From Setaria digitata (taxonomy: Eukaryota > Nematoda > Chromadorea > Rhabditida > Setariidae): a DNA stretch of 54,448 nucleotides. Location of the stretch: positions 1-54,448 of the forward strand of contig RCAB01000419.1 in NCBI GenBank assembly GCA_003640385.1, written 5' to 3'. A program made the translations under genes and the position numbers. The notes beneath the pieces are model-generated. The model made no database searches, was not told where the DNA came from, and was given only the letters and a program-made list of their open reading frames with translations. Below are positions 24,701 to 36,688 of the stretch, in pieces. Position 1 is the stretch's first letter; every line of letters starts with the position of its first letter.

Positions 24701-27700
24701 GATAAGATAAGAAAATCTCTAATCTGACTCATCCATCAATAAAGAAAACAAAAAGAGATGAAATTGTTGCTAACACTGATTTTAAAACTATCCTACTTCA
24801 CTCTACCGCATTTCCCGTCCCTATCCCAGTTTACCGATCCGATACTTTCGGGGAAAGCATCATGTTTCTCAGCCTTTCAACCTGAAATGTATTATATTTG
24901 CTTGCTTTCCTGGCTTGTTTGCAATAATGAAAGTTTTGCTAGTGCTAATCGGGTTGGTAAACAGAGCTCGAGCTCGAGCAGCTGCTACTAGCCGTTACGA
25001 TATCTAGTTATACTTCCACTTGTGTAAGTGAGAACAGTTTGTTTGACAATTAAATTACTCATTCTTGCAGAGAACGGTGCCTAAAATAATAAAATACTTC
25101 ATCAATTTTAATAATTATTATCAATGTTCAGATAAAGTTAATCCATTAAAAATCCGAAATCGATTTTGTATTCTCGCAGAAAATTTTAAATAATTTCGAT
25201 TTTTTCTATTTTTAAACAAAAAAAAAATTCGAATTAGTGAAGTTTTTTTTTTATTATATTCAGTGATGGTTAAGTATTAAAACTTTTGTTGAATTTTTTG
25301 AATTGAAATAAAAATTTCTGAATCATTGAAATGACCAAAAATAAAAAAAAAGATCGAAATTGCCTTATTAAAATTAACAAATGGTAATATTAACCTTTTT
25401 AACAAAAATAACCTTTTAAATACAAGGAGATTTTCAAGTTCGCGTGATGGAAAAGTGCCTATATCCTTAAAAATTTCGATTAATTAAATTTAGTTTCAAA
25501 TTTAATTTTTCTTTTCAAATATATCTGATAATAATGATGCTGCTATTAAAGCATTGTAGGAAAAAGATGAGTGAGAATTATCGATTGAAATATGAAAACA
25601 TTTTATTGAAATGGTCGTATTCGGGAGTGAGGGAATGAGATGGAAGACGAGAATGAGTTAGAAGGAGGGAGGAAAAAAGAAGGCTTAGCAGATTCAAGCT
25701 AGTAGTCAATGAAATGGTCGTTTCAGAACTATCATTCAAGATTAATAGCTTTAAACGAGGGAATAATCAGCATTTCCTTTAAACTTTTCCCGGAGAGCAG
25801 GTGTTTCAAGTGATAACGATAACGATAAGGGAAGGAGCAAATTGCTTCATTCGCTCTATCTGATTTTAGTCTTTTAGTCATTTATACAAGAACAAAAAAA
25901 AAAAAATCAAGACAAAATGAAAGATTAGAAATTTCATTTCTTTTTAGTAAAATTTTCAACGAAATAAATTTTACAATATATCTAATATTTCAACGTCAAA
26001 CAAATTTGCATGCGGAAACTTTGAAAGCAATCGAAAACTTAACTTCGCTATAACGTTTCTTCTCTAAAACCAAGTGTTTTAAATAATGAAGCAAAAAGTG
26101 AAATGATTGACTCGTTTTATCAGTTTATTCCTTTAAAAAGGAGTTTAGCTGCGCTTAAAAAAAATGAATTCAAAAAGGACAAGCTTCTTGAACGAATTTT
26201 TATAAGATTTTAGCAAAGTCAAAAATTAATTGAGCGTTCAATATTTTGCCTAGCAATTCGAATCTGATTACGGTATTCGAATTTTGCTGCAAATGCTTGT
26301 ATGTATATTGAAGTACCATTGCAATCCGACTTTTCACTGATAACTGATAGTAATTTAAGCACGATGAGAAGCGAAATGAAGCATTCACATTTAACAGGAA
26401 TTTAAAATGTTTTAATGGATTCAGTTTTATCATCCTGCTCTGATATACTATTTCTGTGATATATTTCAAACTTCTTTCACGAAGATACACTCAGATTCGT
26501 CTACCAATACACTACAGAATCCCTCTTTTTCTGCTATATCATTTTGAATTCCTTTTTATCATTTAGTAGTTTCGAATTTAATAAATTACATAAAGACAAA
26601 AATATTTGCATGCATGTTTCTCAGAATAAATTAGCATCGCTTTCAATACTCTTTCATCATTGAAACTTGCCTTTGCATCACACATCCTTTTTTTTTCCTT
26701 CCTTTCTTTAAATATTACATATAATGATAAAAAGGAATGAAAATGAATGGTAATCGTTCGTTAAGTTTCAAATTTTATTCGATACTTTATATAAGAAAGT
26801 GTCGAAGCATTGTTGAACTATTCCCACATCAAGAAAATTTTTTCCCTTAAAGAGTAGAATTAAAATTTTAGCATGACTGATATGTTATTTAGATAATTAA
26901 GTAATCTGTAATTTAAAATAAAAATATCCGTAACGAATGTAGCAAATCCCATCTCACTTTTATCCACACATTGCTTGTTTCTCAAAAATTTGATAAATAA
27001 AGCTGTAACAATTTAAGGTATTCATGTGAGCACAGCCGGTCATCAGTAATGCATGCGATGCCAATTGATGGAATCTGATCATGATCAGATTCCATTTCCC
27101 ATTCCTTTTTTTATGAAAGGAAGATAGAGAGAGAGAGAAAAAAAAAGCCAAAAGATATTATAGCAACCATTTCATCTAAGCTAGATAATTCCGTATGCGG
27201 GATAGAAAAAAAAAACGATGAAAAAATCTCAAAAAAACCCTAAATACCGCGGAAAAATATTTGGAAGATCCAATTACTTATATTATGATTGCATATAATC
27301 AAAAACTAAAAAACTAACTCGTCTGAAATCAGAATTCTTCATGTGGATATTTTAATCTCATCCTGCAAAATTGCAAATGTTCAATGGTTTCTTCTGTGGC
27401 GAGAGAATTTTTTAAACGATATTCCTTAAGAAATTTTATGTAATTTTCAATTTCTTTTTAAATCTCTTTAATAATGGAAAAATCTGACACTGAAACGAAG
27501 TGGAACATTTCTCCACTGACTCGTTAATCTGCTAAATTCATTTGCAATTAGGTTGTTTCGCATATTTATGTCAGAAAATCTTAAACAACTCATTTACCAT
27601 TGAATAATTAAATTCATTTAAAAGGAATTTATTGGGAAGAATAGCAAATTATTAAATGTTTCGTAAATTTCCAAATCATTTGTCATTCTAATATTATTAT

Positions 27701-30700
27701 TAAAATTCATACAGACTCTTTTCTCTCTTCCCATTATATTATTGTGAACTTATGAGTTTAGTCAGAAAATAAAGTTGAAATCATTTGTTAAGAAAAGTTA
27801 AAATTTTTTAAAAAATATTGATATAACAACTGGATAAGAAAAGGAATGTAAGTTCTACAGTGAATGAAAAACTTTTTTTTGAAAAATAAAAGAAGAAATG
27901 GAAGTTGATTGATAAATTTCAGCATGACATAGATTTTAGACAATGATAGTGCCATGTAGTGAATATGAATTCGAGAAAAGAAATGACTGAGTAACAAAAA
28001 AGAATCTGCTAGATAAGATAAGATTTCGAAAATAGGCTAAATAAGATTTTATTTAGTCAGTTTTAAGACTTCATAGATGACTTATAATAAAGAAAATGTG
28101 GCAAAGATGTAAGAAGTACACAAGAAAAAAGTCTGACCTTTAAAATTAGTTTAAAATAGTTACTCCGGATTGGTTTAGTTTAAATTATTGTCCTTTCGAA
28201 CTGGTTCCTTTTTTTCTTTCCGAACTAAATTATTTAAAATTATTTTCTTCAGGGATTAGGGTCTTTTAAATTACCATCTCTATTTAGTCTATTTTAAGTT
28301 ATTATCATTAAAAATTAAAATATTTCAAATTATTTTCGTTCTTTATTAGGTTATTTCAAAGTGTCGTGTCATCATTCCCATCAGCATACTTCAAATTACC
28401 ATCATTCCTGATAAGGTTATCTCAAATTGTTATCATTCCGGTTTAGGTTAATTCCATCGGATCGATCCAAAATTTCTGCCATACTGCCAAGTTAGCATTT
28501 TCTCTTGTTCTATCTCTTTCTTTCAGACAACATTATGCGCTTCACTTTTTTTTATTGAAATAAATTTTTCTTTAGAATTAAAAAACGAAACGACGACGAA
28601 GTTACCGTAGTCGAGAGCGGACAAGTGCATCCATCCTGTCATTTTCGTTTGTTCTCTTTCCAAACTGCCATCAGATGTTTTCGTTTCTCTTTTTCGATTC
28701 CACCCTTCCAGTGCTTCCAAAGAGGGGAATTTCATGAATTTAACATTGTTTAAATGAAATTTTAACAAATATTGCCTAGTTAATATTCGTATTTAATAGT
28801 GGAAGAGCAAAGAATTGTTGGTAATTTCGTGGACAGGAATATAATGATCTAGCTGCTGAGAATTTGAGAATGCATTTGAATCCAAAAATCGCTGGAAATG
28901 AATCAGAAAATCACCTGGAGAGAGATCTCGGTATCTGTTGAGTAGAAATTTGAGGAATTGCTGAATGAATCGCAGAAATCCAGACAAGAAGTTGAAAACA
29001 TACGAAGTGTAAGTGCTAGGAATCGATCATAGAGATGGATGACTTAATGACTGCTCGAAATCGTAATGCCACGAGAAATCTCACATTAGGTAAGAGAGGG
29101 GTTTTTGAAATTTATTTAATATGAAAAAGATATCTAAACATTGCAACGTCCCAAAGTTGTTGAATGATTCAATTTTCGGAAAAAGCTTTTCATTTTCAAC
29201 CAATAACTGCATGAAATGATAGGTTGGTCATAAAATTAAAACAGAAGTTAAGCAATTAGTTGAATCGTTAAACTGCTAAAAGTTAGCAATATTATAATTC
29301 TGCAATTCTCATGATAGCTTTTTCTGAAAATTTTGAATTTTTTAAAATTTATGAGACAATCCCGATGCTCCATCAATCTTTTATACATTTTAAAATGTTC
29401 AGAGAGCAAGTTAAAATTAAAACAAAATATGATTTAAAACACGAAATATAAAATTTAATGAAACATGAAATTAGAAGTACTACGAAATGCGATACCATAC
29501 TATGTAATATGCTGATAGGTCAAAAAAGAAAAAAAAAAACATTTTCCAAAATACCTCACTTTAGTCTATTGATAAACAAGTACGTAAGAGATGTTTGAAA
29601 ATTTAATTTTTTTAATCTCTCTAATGGACTGAAATGAACTGTGCATATGGTGCTGTATAAATTATAAATTAAACAAGTAAAAAAAATGGATAAATGGGTT
29701 AAATTTTAATTTTTAATTCTAGAAAATAAGCCATATTCATTATTGTGTAAATAAAACAGTGGCGAGAAACTCAAATAATTCATATTTAATTTATTTATTG
29801 AAATTTCATATTATCAAATACTACTCAATCAGTCACTTTCTTTATGCTTTCTCCTGATTTTTTTCCTCATTATCAACTTAAGAAGGATTATTTTTGAAAA
29901 TTATTTTATCAAATAAAAATTTAGAAATTTAAAATGAAGTTTTTTAAAATGAAATTTCATTTCTTTTTCAACAAATTTTATCTGGTAAGAAATTGCTGAT
30001 ATCAGCCGACTTCTCTTAGCACTACCGGAAGGTGGCACTTATCGCATTAGCTACTGAAATTCCATTGGGACTAGTAAATGGGTTCGAAATTTAAATTAGC
30101 ATCGTTTTAGCATTTCATGACAGCTAAAGAAGTCGCTTATATTCTATGCTTTTTATTTTTCTTTTCCTTTTCTCTCTAGTAGGGGTTTTTTTTCTTTAAT
30201 TTCACATCAAAATCACAATTTAAAATATAATTTTTCATGATAAGACAAGTTGGACGCTGCAAATTTACCAATGAAATTATGAAAGATAATAAAAATTTAG
30301 TAAAACCAAAATTCTCTTTCCTATTCTCTGTTTTTCCAAAACATTGGTAAATTTGTGTGAAAAATAATTCAAATTTGCATAGAAATGGAAAAAAAAATGT
30401 TTAAATGTTTCTTAAAATCCTAAAAAAGCTGCAAAGTTAAATTTTCGCTTTTTTTTCAATTTTTTTCCTGATCATTATTAAATTATCAAACACTGGCAAA
30501 TATTACAGCAAAGTTTCAGTTTAAAAGATTAATTGCAGTTATACCAAAATTATTAGAATCTATTCAGAGATGATGATAACACTGATATGTGAAGATTTTT
30601 AAGCTACGCTATTCATATTAAGAATAATGTTACAACAAAATTCATTTTGAGTTTTAATTTTTTCACTGCGTAAATCTGTCAATCAGTCAATAAAGACCAA

Positions 30701-33700
30701 TCAAATATTTGAAATTTCGTTATTTAATTAATAAATTTTTGTCATTCAATATCTTGTTTTGGTTTCAACTGACATATATGTCAAGTTTCATTTACCCTGT
30801 TTTTCTTTTTTTTTTTTTAAATAAAAAATTTTAGAATCGACGTAAACTGGTGGTGAGACACGAAGAACCACAATATTCACAGCTAAATAGTCAGGGAGCA
30901 CGTCCGTTCACGTTATTCAAGTCAATTTACACAAATAACACAGACCGACCTCAGGAGTACTCGTTCAAAACTGAGCGTACCACCGAAAGTTTGTGCAGCG
31001 TTGTGCGTGAACAAGGTTACATGATCGGTGGTGAGACAGAATTAACACTAAAAACACCATGTTTGTTTCGGTTCAATTTTCAGTTTTTTTTTTTTTCACA
31101 CTTTTCAAAGCTTTCTAATTTAATAATCATTTATTATATAAATATATGAATCGTTTTACTGAATTTTTATCTTCAGTTTAGCGCACAGTTTTACTATTTT
31201 ATATTAGGATGTTGTAAGAATATTTATACAATTTTCGGGAAAAAAAAGCATGAAATAATAATTTAATCTGCTAGATGTCAAGCTTATATCTTTTAATTTG
31301 ATTTAATTTTGCTAAATATTTATATATTTGGTTTGCTTTCCATAGAGTTATCCGATATCATCATACAAAAGGTTTGTACAATTTCAGCAAATGTTTTAGT
31401 TTCGAAAGTATGGCAGAGAAATCTTTTAATTTAAAACTTAAATTGAGTTCACTACCGAGTTTTAATCCGTTCTTCTGCAAACATTAGTGAAATTTGATAT
31501 TCTGTTTGTGAAAAAACTTAAAATTTAAAGTCTTCAAATTTCAAGATAGGGTAATAGCTGTATTTTTTTACCTCGATAATGGCGTTAATTTTTAGGGAAA
31601 ATAAAAATAAAACAGGATGATAAAATTTAAGTGATAATAGAAATTAACGATTCAGTTCACAGTCCTTAGGATTACATAGTGATGCTGTGGTATAAACTTA
31701 GCAAATGGCCTTATGAAGTAAATTCAAAAGTTCGAAAAATTGAAAGAGACTTGCCGACTTGTCGTGTGAAAACGAAATCACTTTTATGCACTAAAATATA
31801 GTTGCGAAGAAGAAAAGGAACAAGTACTGCACGATTTCCTTGCGGGGCATCCTGCTGTTTCGCGGAATTTGTCAAAACGGTCTCTTTTTGATGATTTCTT
31901 GTCGGAAATGCGAAAAGTTACAGTGAAAAAAGAACGGATGAGGTTTGGAGATTATTTGAGGAATTTGGAGCGAGTAAGACTGAAAACTGAACAAGTGAAG
32001 GAAGAAGAGGAAGGAAGAAACTGAGATAATAAAGAAGCTTAAAAAACATGCGATACCAGTAAAATCCCCAAATTTAAAAATTATTTTTCAACAAGAGAAT
32101 TCTCAGTTGCTATCGGAAATGCAAATGGATAGTGGAATATTGATGAATCAAAGGATTGTACTGGTTGTTTTGTATTTTTGTACATAAAAAGTACAATTTG
32201 GGATAGTAAATAGGTTTAATAAAGGATTCACTCCGACTGGAAACGTCGAAATGCTATCAGTCATGATATGTACAGAAACGACGTACGTACGAACGTCAAG
32301 TTGAAGTTCATAACGATATAAGACAGTATGATCCCGATTGATCATACAGGATTGATCCGATTAAAATCATCATTCATCCAAGATTGATATTAAATTCGAC
32401 CATGAAAGATGCATTTCGACTGATCAGATAAGATTGAAACGGATCATACAACAAACATTCCTGACTGATCGTGCGAAATTGAAATCAGTTAAAGCAGTAC
32501 CTTGCATAATTCACAGTAATGGCATGTCTGAGATATTATTTTTCTAAAATAATAATCGAAATTTGCATTTAATCTTTTCATCTCTTTCTTTTCCCAAAAA
32601 AAAAGGAGCATAATTAAAGCTGAAAATCGATGAATGACCAAGAACACATTTCCTCTTTTCTCTTCTCTTCTGGCATTCACTTATTTACTGGTCCAATTTT
32701 TAAAATAGCATTTAAATCATTATGTTTCTGATTTATGGGGACAAGGAGGGCTTGCTTCTTTTGGCTTATTTTCTATTTCAGTGAGATAATAGCCCTGAAA
32801 TGCACATGTTCAATAAGACTTAAGCCAATATAATGCTCCATGATTGACATGAATGTAAGTAAGGTGACATGCATGCAATTATTCTTTCTCGGAGGAGAAA
32901 TTTCTTATTTCAAGATATAAATAAAAGAGAAGCGAAACAATAGTTGACCTTCAAAAATGCAGTAGTTCTTAATGCTAAAAACAATAACCAAAAAGAATTT
33001 GAAAGAAAACAACATCAAAATGATGACAATGACAGTAACAATAACAAAGAAGACATTTCATTTTATTTGTTATTCTTTTTATCACAATTCGATAGAAAAA
33101 CTAAACAATTGATTATTAATAACAATTAGTTTAAGTAGATGAAATAAGTGACTCCAGGAAATCACTAAAAAAGGCGAAGATTTTAAATTTTTAATCAATC
33201 TTACTCATTATACTTATTCATTATATTTTGGCGAAAAACATTATATACGATGTTTTTTAAATAATTATCTCGCAGTTTTCATTGGAATATTTTCAGTTCT
33301 TTTTTTTTCATTTACCCATAACTACGGGTAAGTCATGTTCGTTTTCCAAAAGAGGTACTTCTAAAAATTGAATGAGCAATTTTTCCAATTCAACTCATTA
33401 TTAATTCAATTTCGTTGTTATAGGTAACGAGAAAATAACCACGTTGTTGTGGCAACGAAACAGAAAATTTTTCTTTCTCAAAAAGTTAAAGAAAATCAAA
33501 TTTCTACTGTAAAGAAAAAAATAAAGTTTGAAATGAAATGTTGAAACTATAAACCTTTTGATAAACAAAGAGATTCAACCTGATTAAACAAGAACTTAAT
33601 TTTTTAAAAATTCCAAAAAGAAGAATAACTATTTAATATAAATAAATTTTCATGCATATTGCAATTTTCGGACTTGTTTAACAGTTTAAGAAAGTCAAAA

Positions 33701-36688
33701 TTTAAAATTTTTCTCAAATTTTTAGGTGAAATAGCCGAATTAAAAGCAGGATTTAAACGTGAAATGAATTTCAATAATGTAAACGAGAATACAAAATCAG
33801 AAGTAATGTCATGGGCTGTTGATAGTACAGTTGTCGTACCACCTCATTACAAAACGGAAGCTTCCATAATTATCGAAGAAATGAATTATCAAGGAACATA
33901 CAGTGTTACATCTGTATTATCTGGTCTGATAACGGTGTCAATCAGGAGGTTTGATTTCCTTTTTCTTTTAATTTGAAGTAGCTTAAATTTTATGCTTAAT
34001 TTTGATATTAAATTAATGCACTAAATGCAAAAGGGATTAATTTGGATATTAAGTTGATATTAAATTAATGAGGAAATGAAACTTTGTTCATTTTTCTATT
34101 ATGAACTTCTGATTAAAAGTTTAAAAATATTATAATAATTGTTAGCTAATCAAAATAGCTCACAATTAAATGCAAATATAAACAGTCTGCTAAGGGAAAA
34201 TCGATAATTTTTCAACAATTGAGTTCTCAAGTAAAAATTTTAACGTATAATTTACAGCACCTCTTACCAATCTAAATATTTTGATAATGAATTTTAATTC
34301 CTTTTTTATTCAATTAATTTTTACATCAAATATTTCAGACGGAAAGATGGTGCTCTAGTATTACCATTAACGATGAATATAGTTGAGATATTTCGGGATC
34401 ATCTGGAATCGCGAAATGCCAGAAAAGATATTAAAACAGCTGCTATGGTACAAGGTACTCAATCTGTACGTTTAACGTCCAAAGGAACTTGCTCGTTTCA
34501 GGTTTCCCTTTCACTTTTTTGTTTTTTTAATATTGCCATTTTCTTTCTTTTTTTTTTTTTTTTTTTTAAGAGAAAGATGAAAGTTTTTCTTTTTGCATTA
34601 AAACATTTCATAGTTTTTATCAGTTGTGAGGATATAGCGTTTAATTTCAAAATAATTTTTCGACAACTTTTTGAATATGCTTTTCAATTTCAAAAGGGTT
34701 TATTAGCAACTTTTACTATAAAAATTCTTGTACCAATAAAATATGCCACAATATATCATTGACATTATAAGATAAGCATTTGTTTGTTTAGTATTGCTTA
34801 CAAAAAGGAAAAAGTTTTTTTTTTTGATTGGCATGAAAATTACATTTTGATGTGAAATACGATGGAAGTATGCGAGAAGTGACAAAAACTAGTTCCATTT
34901 GCATCAACAAAAATTGCCTCACAAAAAGAGAAAATGCCGAAAATTACCCTCATTACGTCGTCTTACCCAGGGAGTAGCGATAAATAACCTTGAAGAGATT
35001 GAAGAAAAATATGTTGACATACCTGGGACACAAAATCTTAGATGTATGGAACTTTTAAAATCAATTTAAACAATGAAATTGGAAGAAAAAATCGACAAAT
35101 ATTTTTGGAATTATAGGTTTTGCTATTGAAAATTATTGGAAAAGTACCAAAAAACTATTCAAATCAAATAAATTTTAATTATAATTTAATTTAGAAAATT
35201 TAATGATGTTATCGCTGCTTGCTTTTTCTCTGATAATAACTGGCCTGATTTTTAAATGGAATGTAAGTTCTATTCAGAACAAGCATTTGATGAAGCTAAA
35301 GCAAATTCTTATCTGTTTTTGTAAAATCATCGACCAGTTTTTTCACTTTCTATCTCTGATATGATGAGGACTAATTTAAAAATTTGAAAAATCATAAGAA
35401 AATAATTGGTTGATGATCATAAGGCGCGATATATTTAGGTGTGAAGGGAATTCTGAACTTCAGGAATATATATCTGAAATAAAAGCTTAACACTTAGCAG
35501 TACCAAAGAAACCTCAAAATGATTTAGGAGCAAATTATTGGTGTAGTTATTTAGCTTAATCTTCAAGTTCAGTTAAAAAAAAAGAGATTTCTTCTTAAAT
35601 TAATTATTTGATTCATCCCAAATCGTAATTTGTAAAAACTTTCGTTCTTTTTCCCCTTTTAAAAATATCATTAATAGAAAATGCATATTAATCAAATGGT
35701 ATGATTCATCTGTTATCATTATCAGTGATGAGGGATGAGCACTGATTCATTTTATGAAATTTTATACGCATTTTTATTTATTGAAACTATTGAAAGTTTC
35801 AACGAAATAAAAATGGTACTGACCAATGTGTTAAAAATTTAACTAAAATAGAAATTAATTCTAAAAAGTATTTTTTGTTAAAGAAATAATAAGAAGTAGT
35901 ACTTAAAAAACACTGCAAAACGAGAATTTAGGAAATCCCTAAAATTCCTATGAATATACCCATTGCACTTAATTCAAAAGTAATCATTATTTTCTACCTA
36001 AATGTAAAAACTGTGCTATATTATATGCATGAAAACACCTGTAATTAATGTATTTGAATTATCTTCATAAAAAAGATTAAAAAAAAACAGTGGTAAAACT
36101 TATGGCTACCATTCTTCATTTTTTAGTGAAGTGAAAAAATGAAAATACATTATTTTTATAGGAAATGACTAACTATGTATAACATGTAGATTTGGAAGTG
36201 ATCAGAATTTATAGAAATCTAAAAATTTTCAAATCTTGTTTTTTTTTTTTTTTTATATTTAAACGCGAAAGTTTCGCACGAAATCATAATTTCATCTCTA
36301 AGTAATCAAATTTTTTCATAAATTTTGTTGCTTTCGATTTTAATGTTAGGACGGTTAAATATTTCAGAATTCATTCACTTTGCTTACACCTGTTATGAAT
36401 AAACAAAAGCGAATTTTTTTTTTTTTTTAATTTTCTATTAGTGAAATGATTTGTCATTTTCTTTTTCGAGCAGTTTTTGTTCTGCACTGAAATAATTGTC
36501 TAAATATTTTTTCTGAGCAAGACAGGCTTGGTTAGTATTAGCATAAATTAAAATAGAGAAGTAAGGAAGTTTTTTTTCGCTACTTAAAAATTTCGTCAAT
36601 TTTTTCCCAGTTGCAGTTTGCCTTGAAGCAACGGATTGATCTCAAAGAAGAACCGTTTGGTGATAAGGAGAAAATGATGGTTGATTGA
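21655..36688 (+). CDS. LIN-24-like protein with aerolysin/ETX-MTX2-type beta-rich fold; 5' half only partly resolved
   Basis: In C. elegans, LIN-24 and its relatives carry a domain resembling bacterial aerolysin-type pore formers, and altered LIN-24 causes cytotoxic cell death. Firm exons: 30835-31060, 33726-33948, 34339-34501, 36617-36688 (TGA); phases agree. They encode about 225 residues. Visible features are a Thr/Ser-rich amphipathic stretch with NNTDRPQEYSFKTERTT (exon 1 of these), SWAVDSTVVVPPHYKTEA followed by a Tyr/Gly-rich strand (exon 2), and a short charged C-terminus. The VPP-centred motif within alternating strands is the family hallmark. Probable N-terminal exons are 21655-21792 and 24103-24139. 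The latter ends in phase 1 while 30835 needs phase 0, so at least one exon is missing; a 23-base candidate is at 30051-30073. No signal peptide is visible, which suggests a cytosolic protein. Family assignment is by pattern, not by search. Confidence 0.72.
23138..23257. repeat. Long hairpin: 58-bp arms around a 4-base loop
   Basis: Left arm 23138-23195 and right arm 23200-23257 are reverse complements with four mismatches and one single-base gap. The loop is AGTA. The hairpin lies in the first intron of the LIN-24-like gene. It has the form of a palindromic MITE relic or of an RNA hairpin precursor. No target-site duplication was identified with certainty. Confidence 0.9.
27068..27095. repeat. 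Perfect 28-bp palindrome
   Basis: The sequence reads the same on both strands. Its half-site is ATGGAATCTGATCA. It lies in the large interval of the LIN-24-like gene. Confidence 0.95.
28799..29091 (+). pseudogene. Coding-like tract broken into successive frames, coiled-coil character
   Basis: Four + strand frames follow one another and look protein-coding. 28799-28852 reads VEEQRIVGNFVDR. 28837-28941 reads EYNDLAAENLRMHLNPKIAG then acidic residues. 28946-29032 includes KFEELLNESQKSRQEVENIR, a heptad-like pattern. 29035-29091 begins at ATG and reads MDDLMTARNRNATRNLTLG, ending at a good GTAAGA donor. Stops or frameshifts separate the first three. The simplest reading is a degraded copy of a coiled-coil protein gene without introns. 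The last segment may be separate and functional, as an alternative first exon. I do not recognise the parent protein. Confidence 0.35.
30051..30073 (+). CDS. Candidate 23-base exon completing the phase of the LIN-24-like gene
   Basis: The segment is bounded by CGCATTAG and a GTAAAT donor. At 23 bases it converts the phase-1 end of exon 24103-24139 into the phase-0 start at 30835. No in-frame stop appears. An alternative reading uses an acceptor at 30019 for a 54-base exon in phase 0, which would need a different upstream partner. Very short exons are easy to find by chance in AT-rich DNA, so this is only a suggestion. Confidence 0.25.
31061..33725. other. Intron of the LIN-24-like gene containing a frame-broken coding-like tract
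   Basis: The intron starts at GTTTGT and ends at TTTTTAG. Apart from the tract at 31682-32187 and a GATC-rich stretch at 32330-32480, it is AT-rich with no exon chain. Confidence 0.6.
31682..32187 (+). pseudogene. Unrecognised coding-like tract with two frameshifts, probable pseudogene
   Basis: The tract is GC-richer than its surroundings and reads as protein across three frames with sharp hand-overs. 31682-31801 starts at ATG and includes WPYEVNSKVRKIERDLPTCR. 31797-32024 includes EQVLHDFLAGHPAVSRN and RMRFGDYLRNLERVRLK. 32023-32187 includes EIIKKLKKHAIPVKSPNLK. Each frame ends where the next takes over, within a few bases, so single-base indels explain the breaks better than introns, for which there is no room. 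It lies inside an intron of the LIN-24-like gene on the same strand. A processed retrocopy or a decayed mobile-element ORF would fit. I do not recognise the family. Sequencing error is an alternative explanation for the breaks. Confidence 0.5.

Larger units (their letters stand above)
24140..30834. other. 6.7 kb interval inside the LIN-24-like gene, with candidate exons and decayed coding tract
   Basis: Mostly AT-rich intronic sequence. It holds a 77-codon open frame at 24758-24991 with a hydrophobic start, a purine-rich stretch near 25620-25690, a 28-bp perfect palindrome at 27068-27095, a frame-broken coding-like tract at 28799-29091, and a possible exon at 30051-30073. No second complete gene could be built on either strand. 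Confidence 0.6.

Noticed and set aside
26200..26490. 96-codon - strand frame
   Set aside because: No domain, no splice partners, and composition typical of random AT-rich translation.
28523..28768. 81-codon - strand frame in a GC-richer patch
   Set aside because: No recognisable motif or splice context. The adjacent + strand frames (28799-29091) give a more coherent reading.
30076..30092. GGGTTCGAAATT, resembling a tRNA B box
   Set aside because: No A box at the right distance and no cloverleaf can be drawn. The downstream bases do not match the TPsiC stem.
32944..33129. Asn/Lys-rich 61-codon + strand frame
   Set aside because: Encoded by AAC/AAA-rich simple sequence, and it lies inside a confirmed intron of the LIN-24-like gene.
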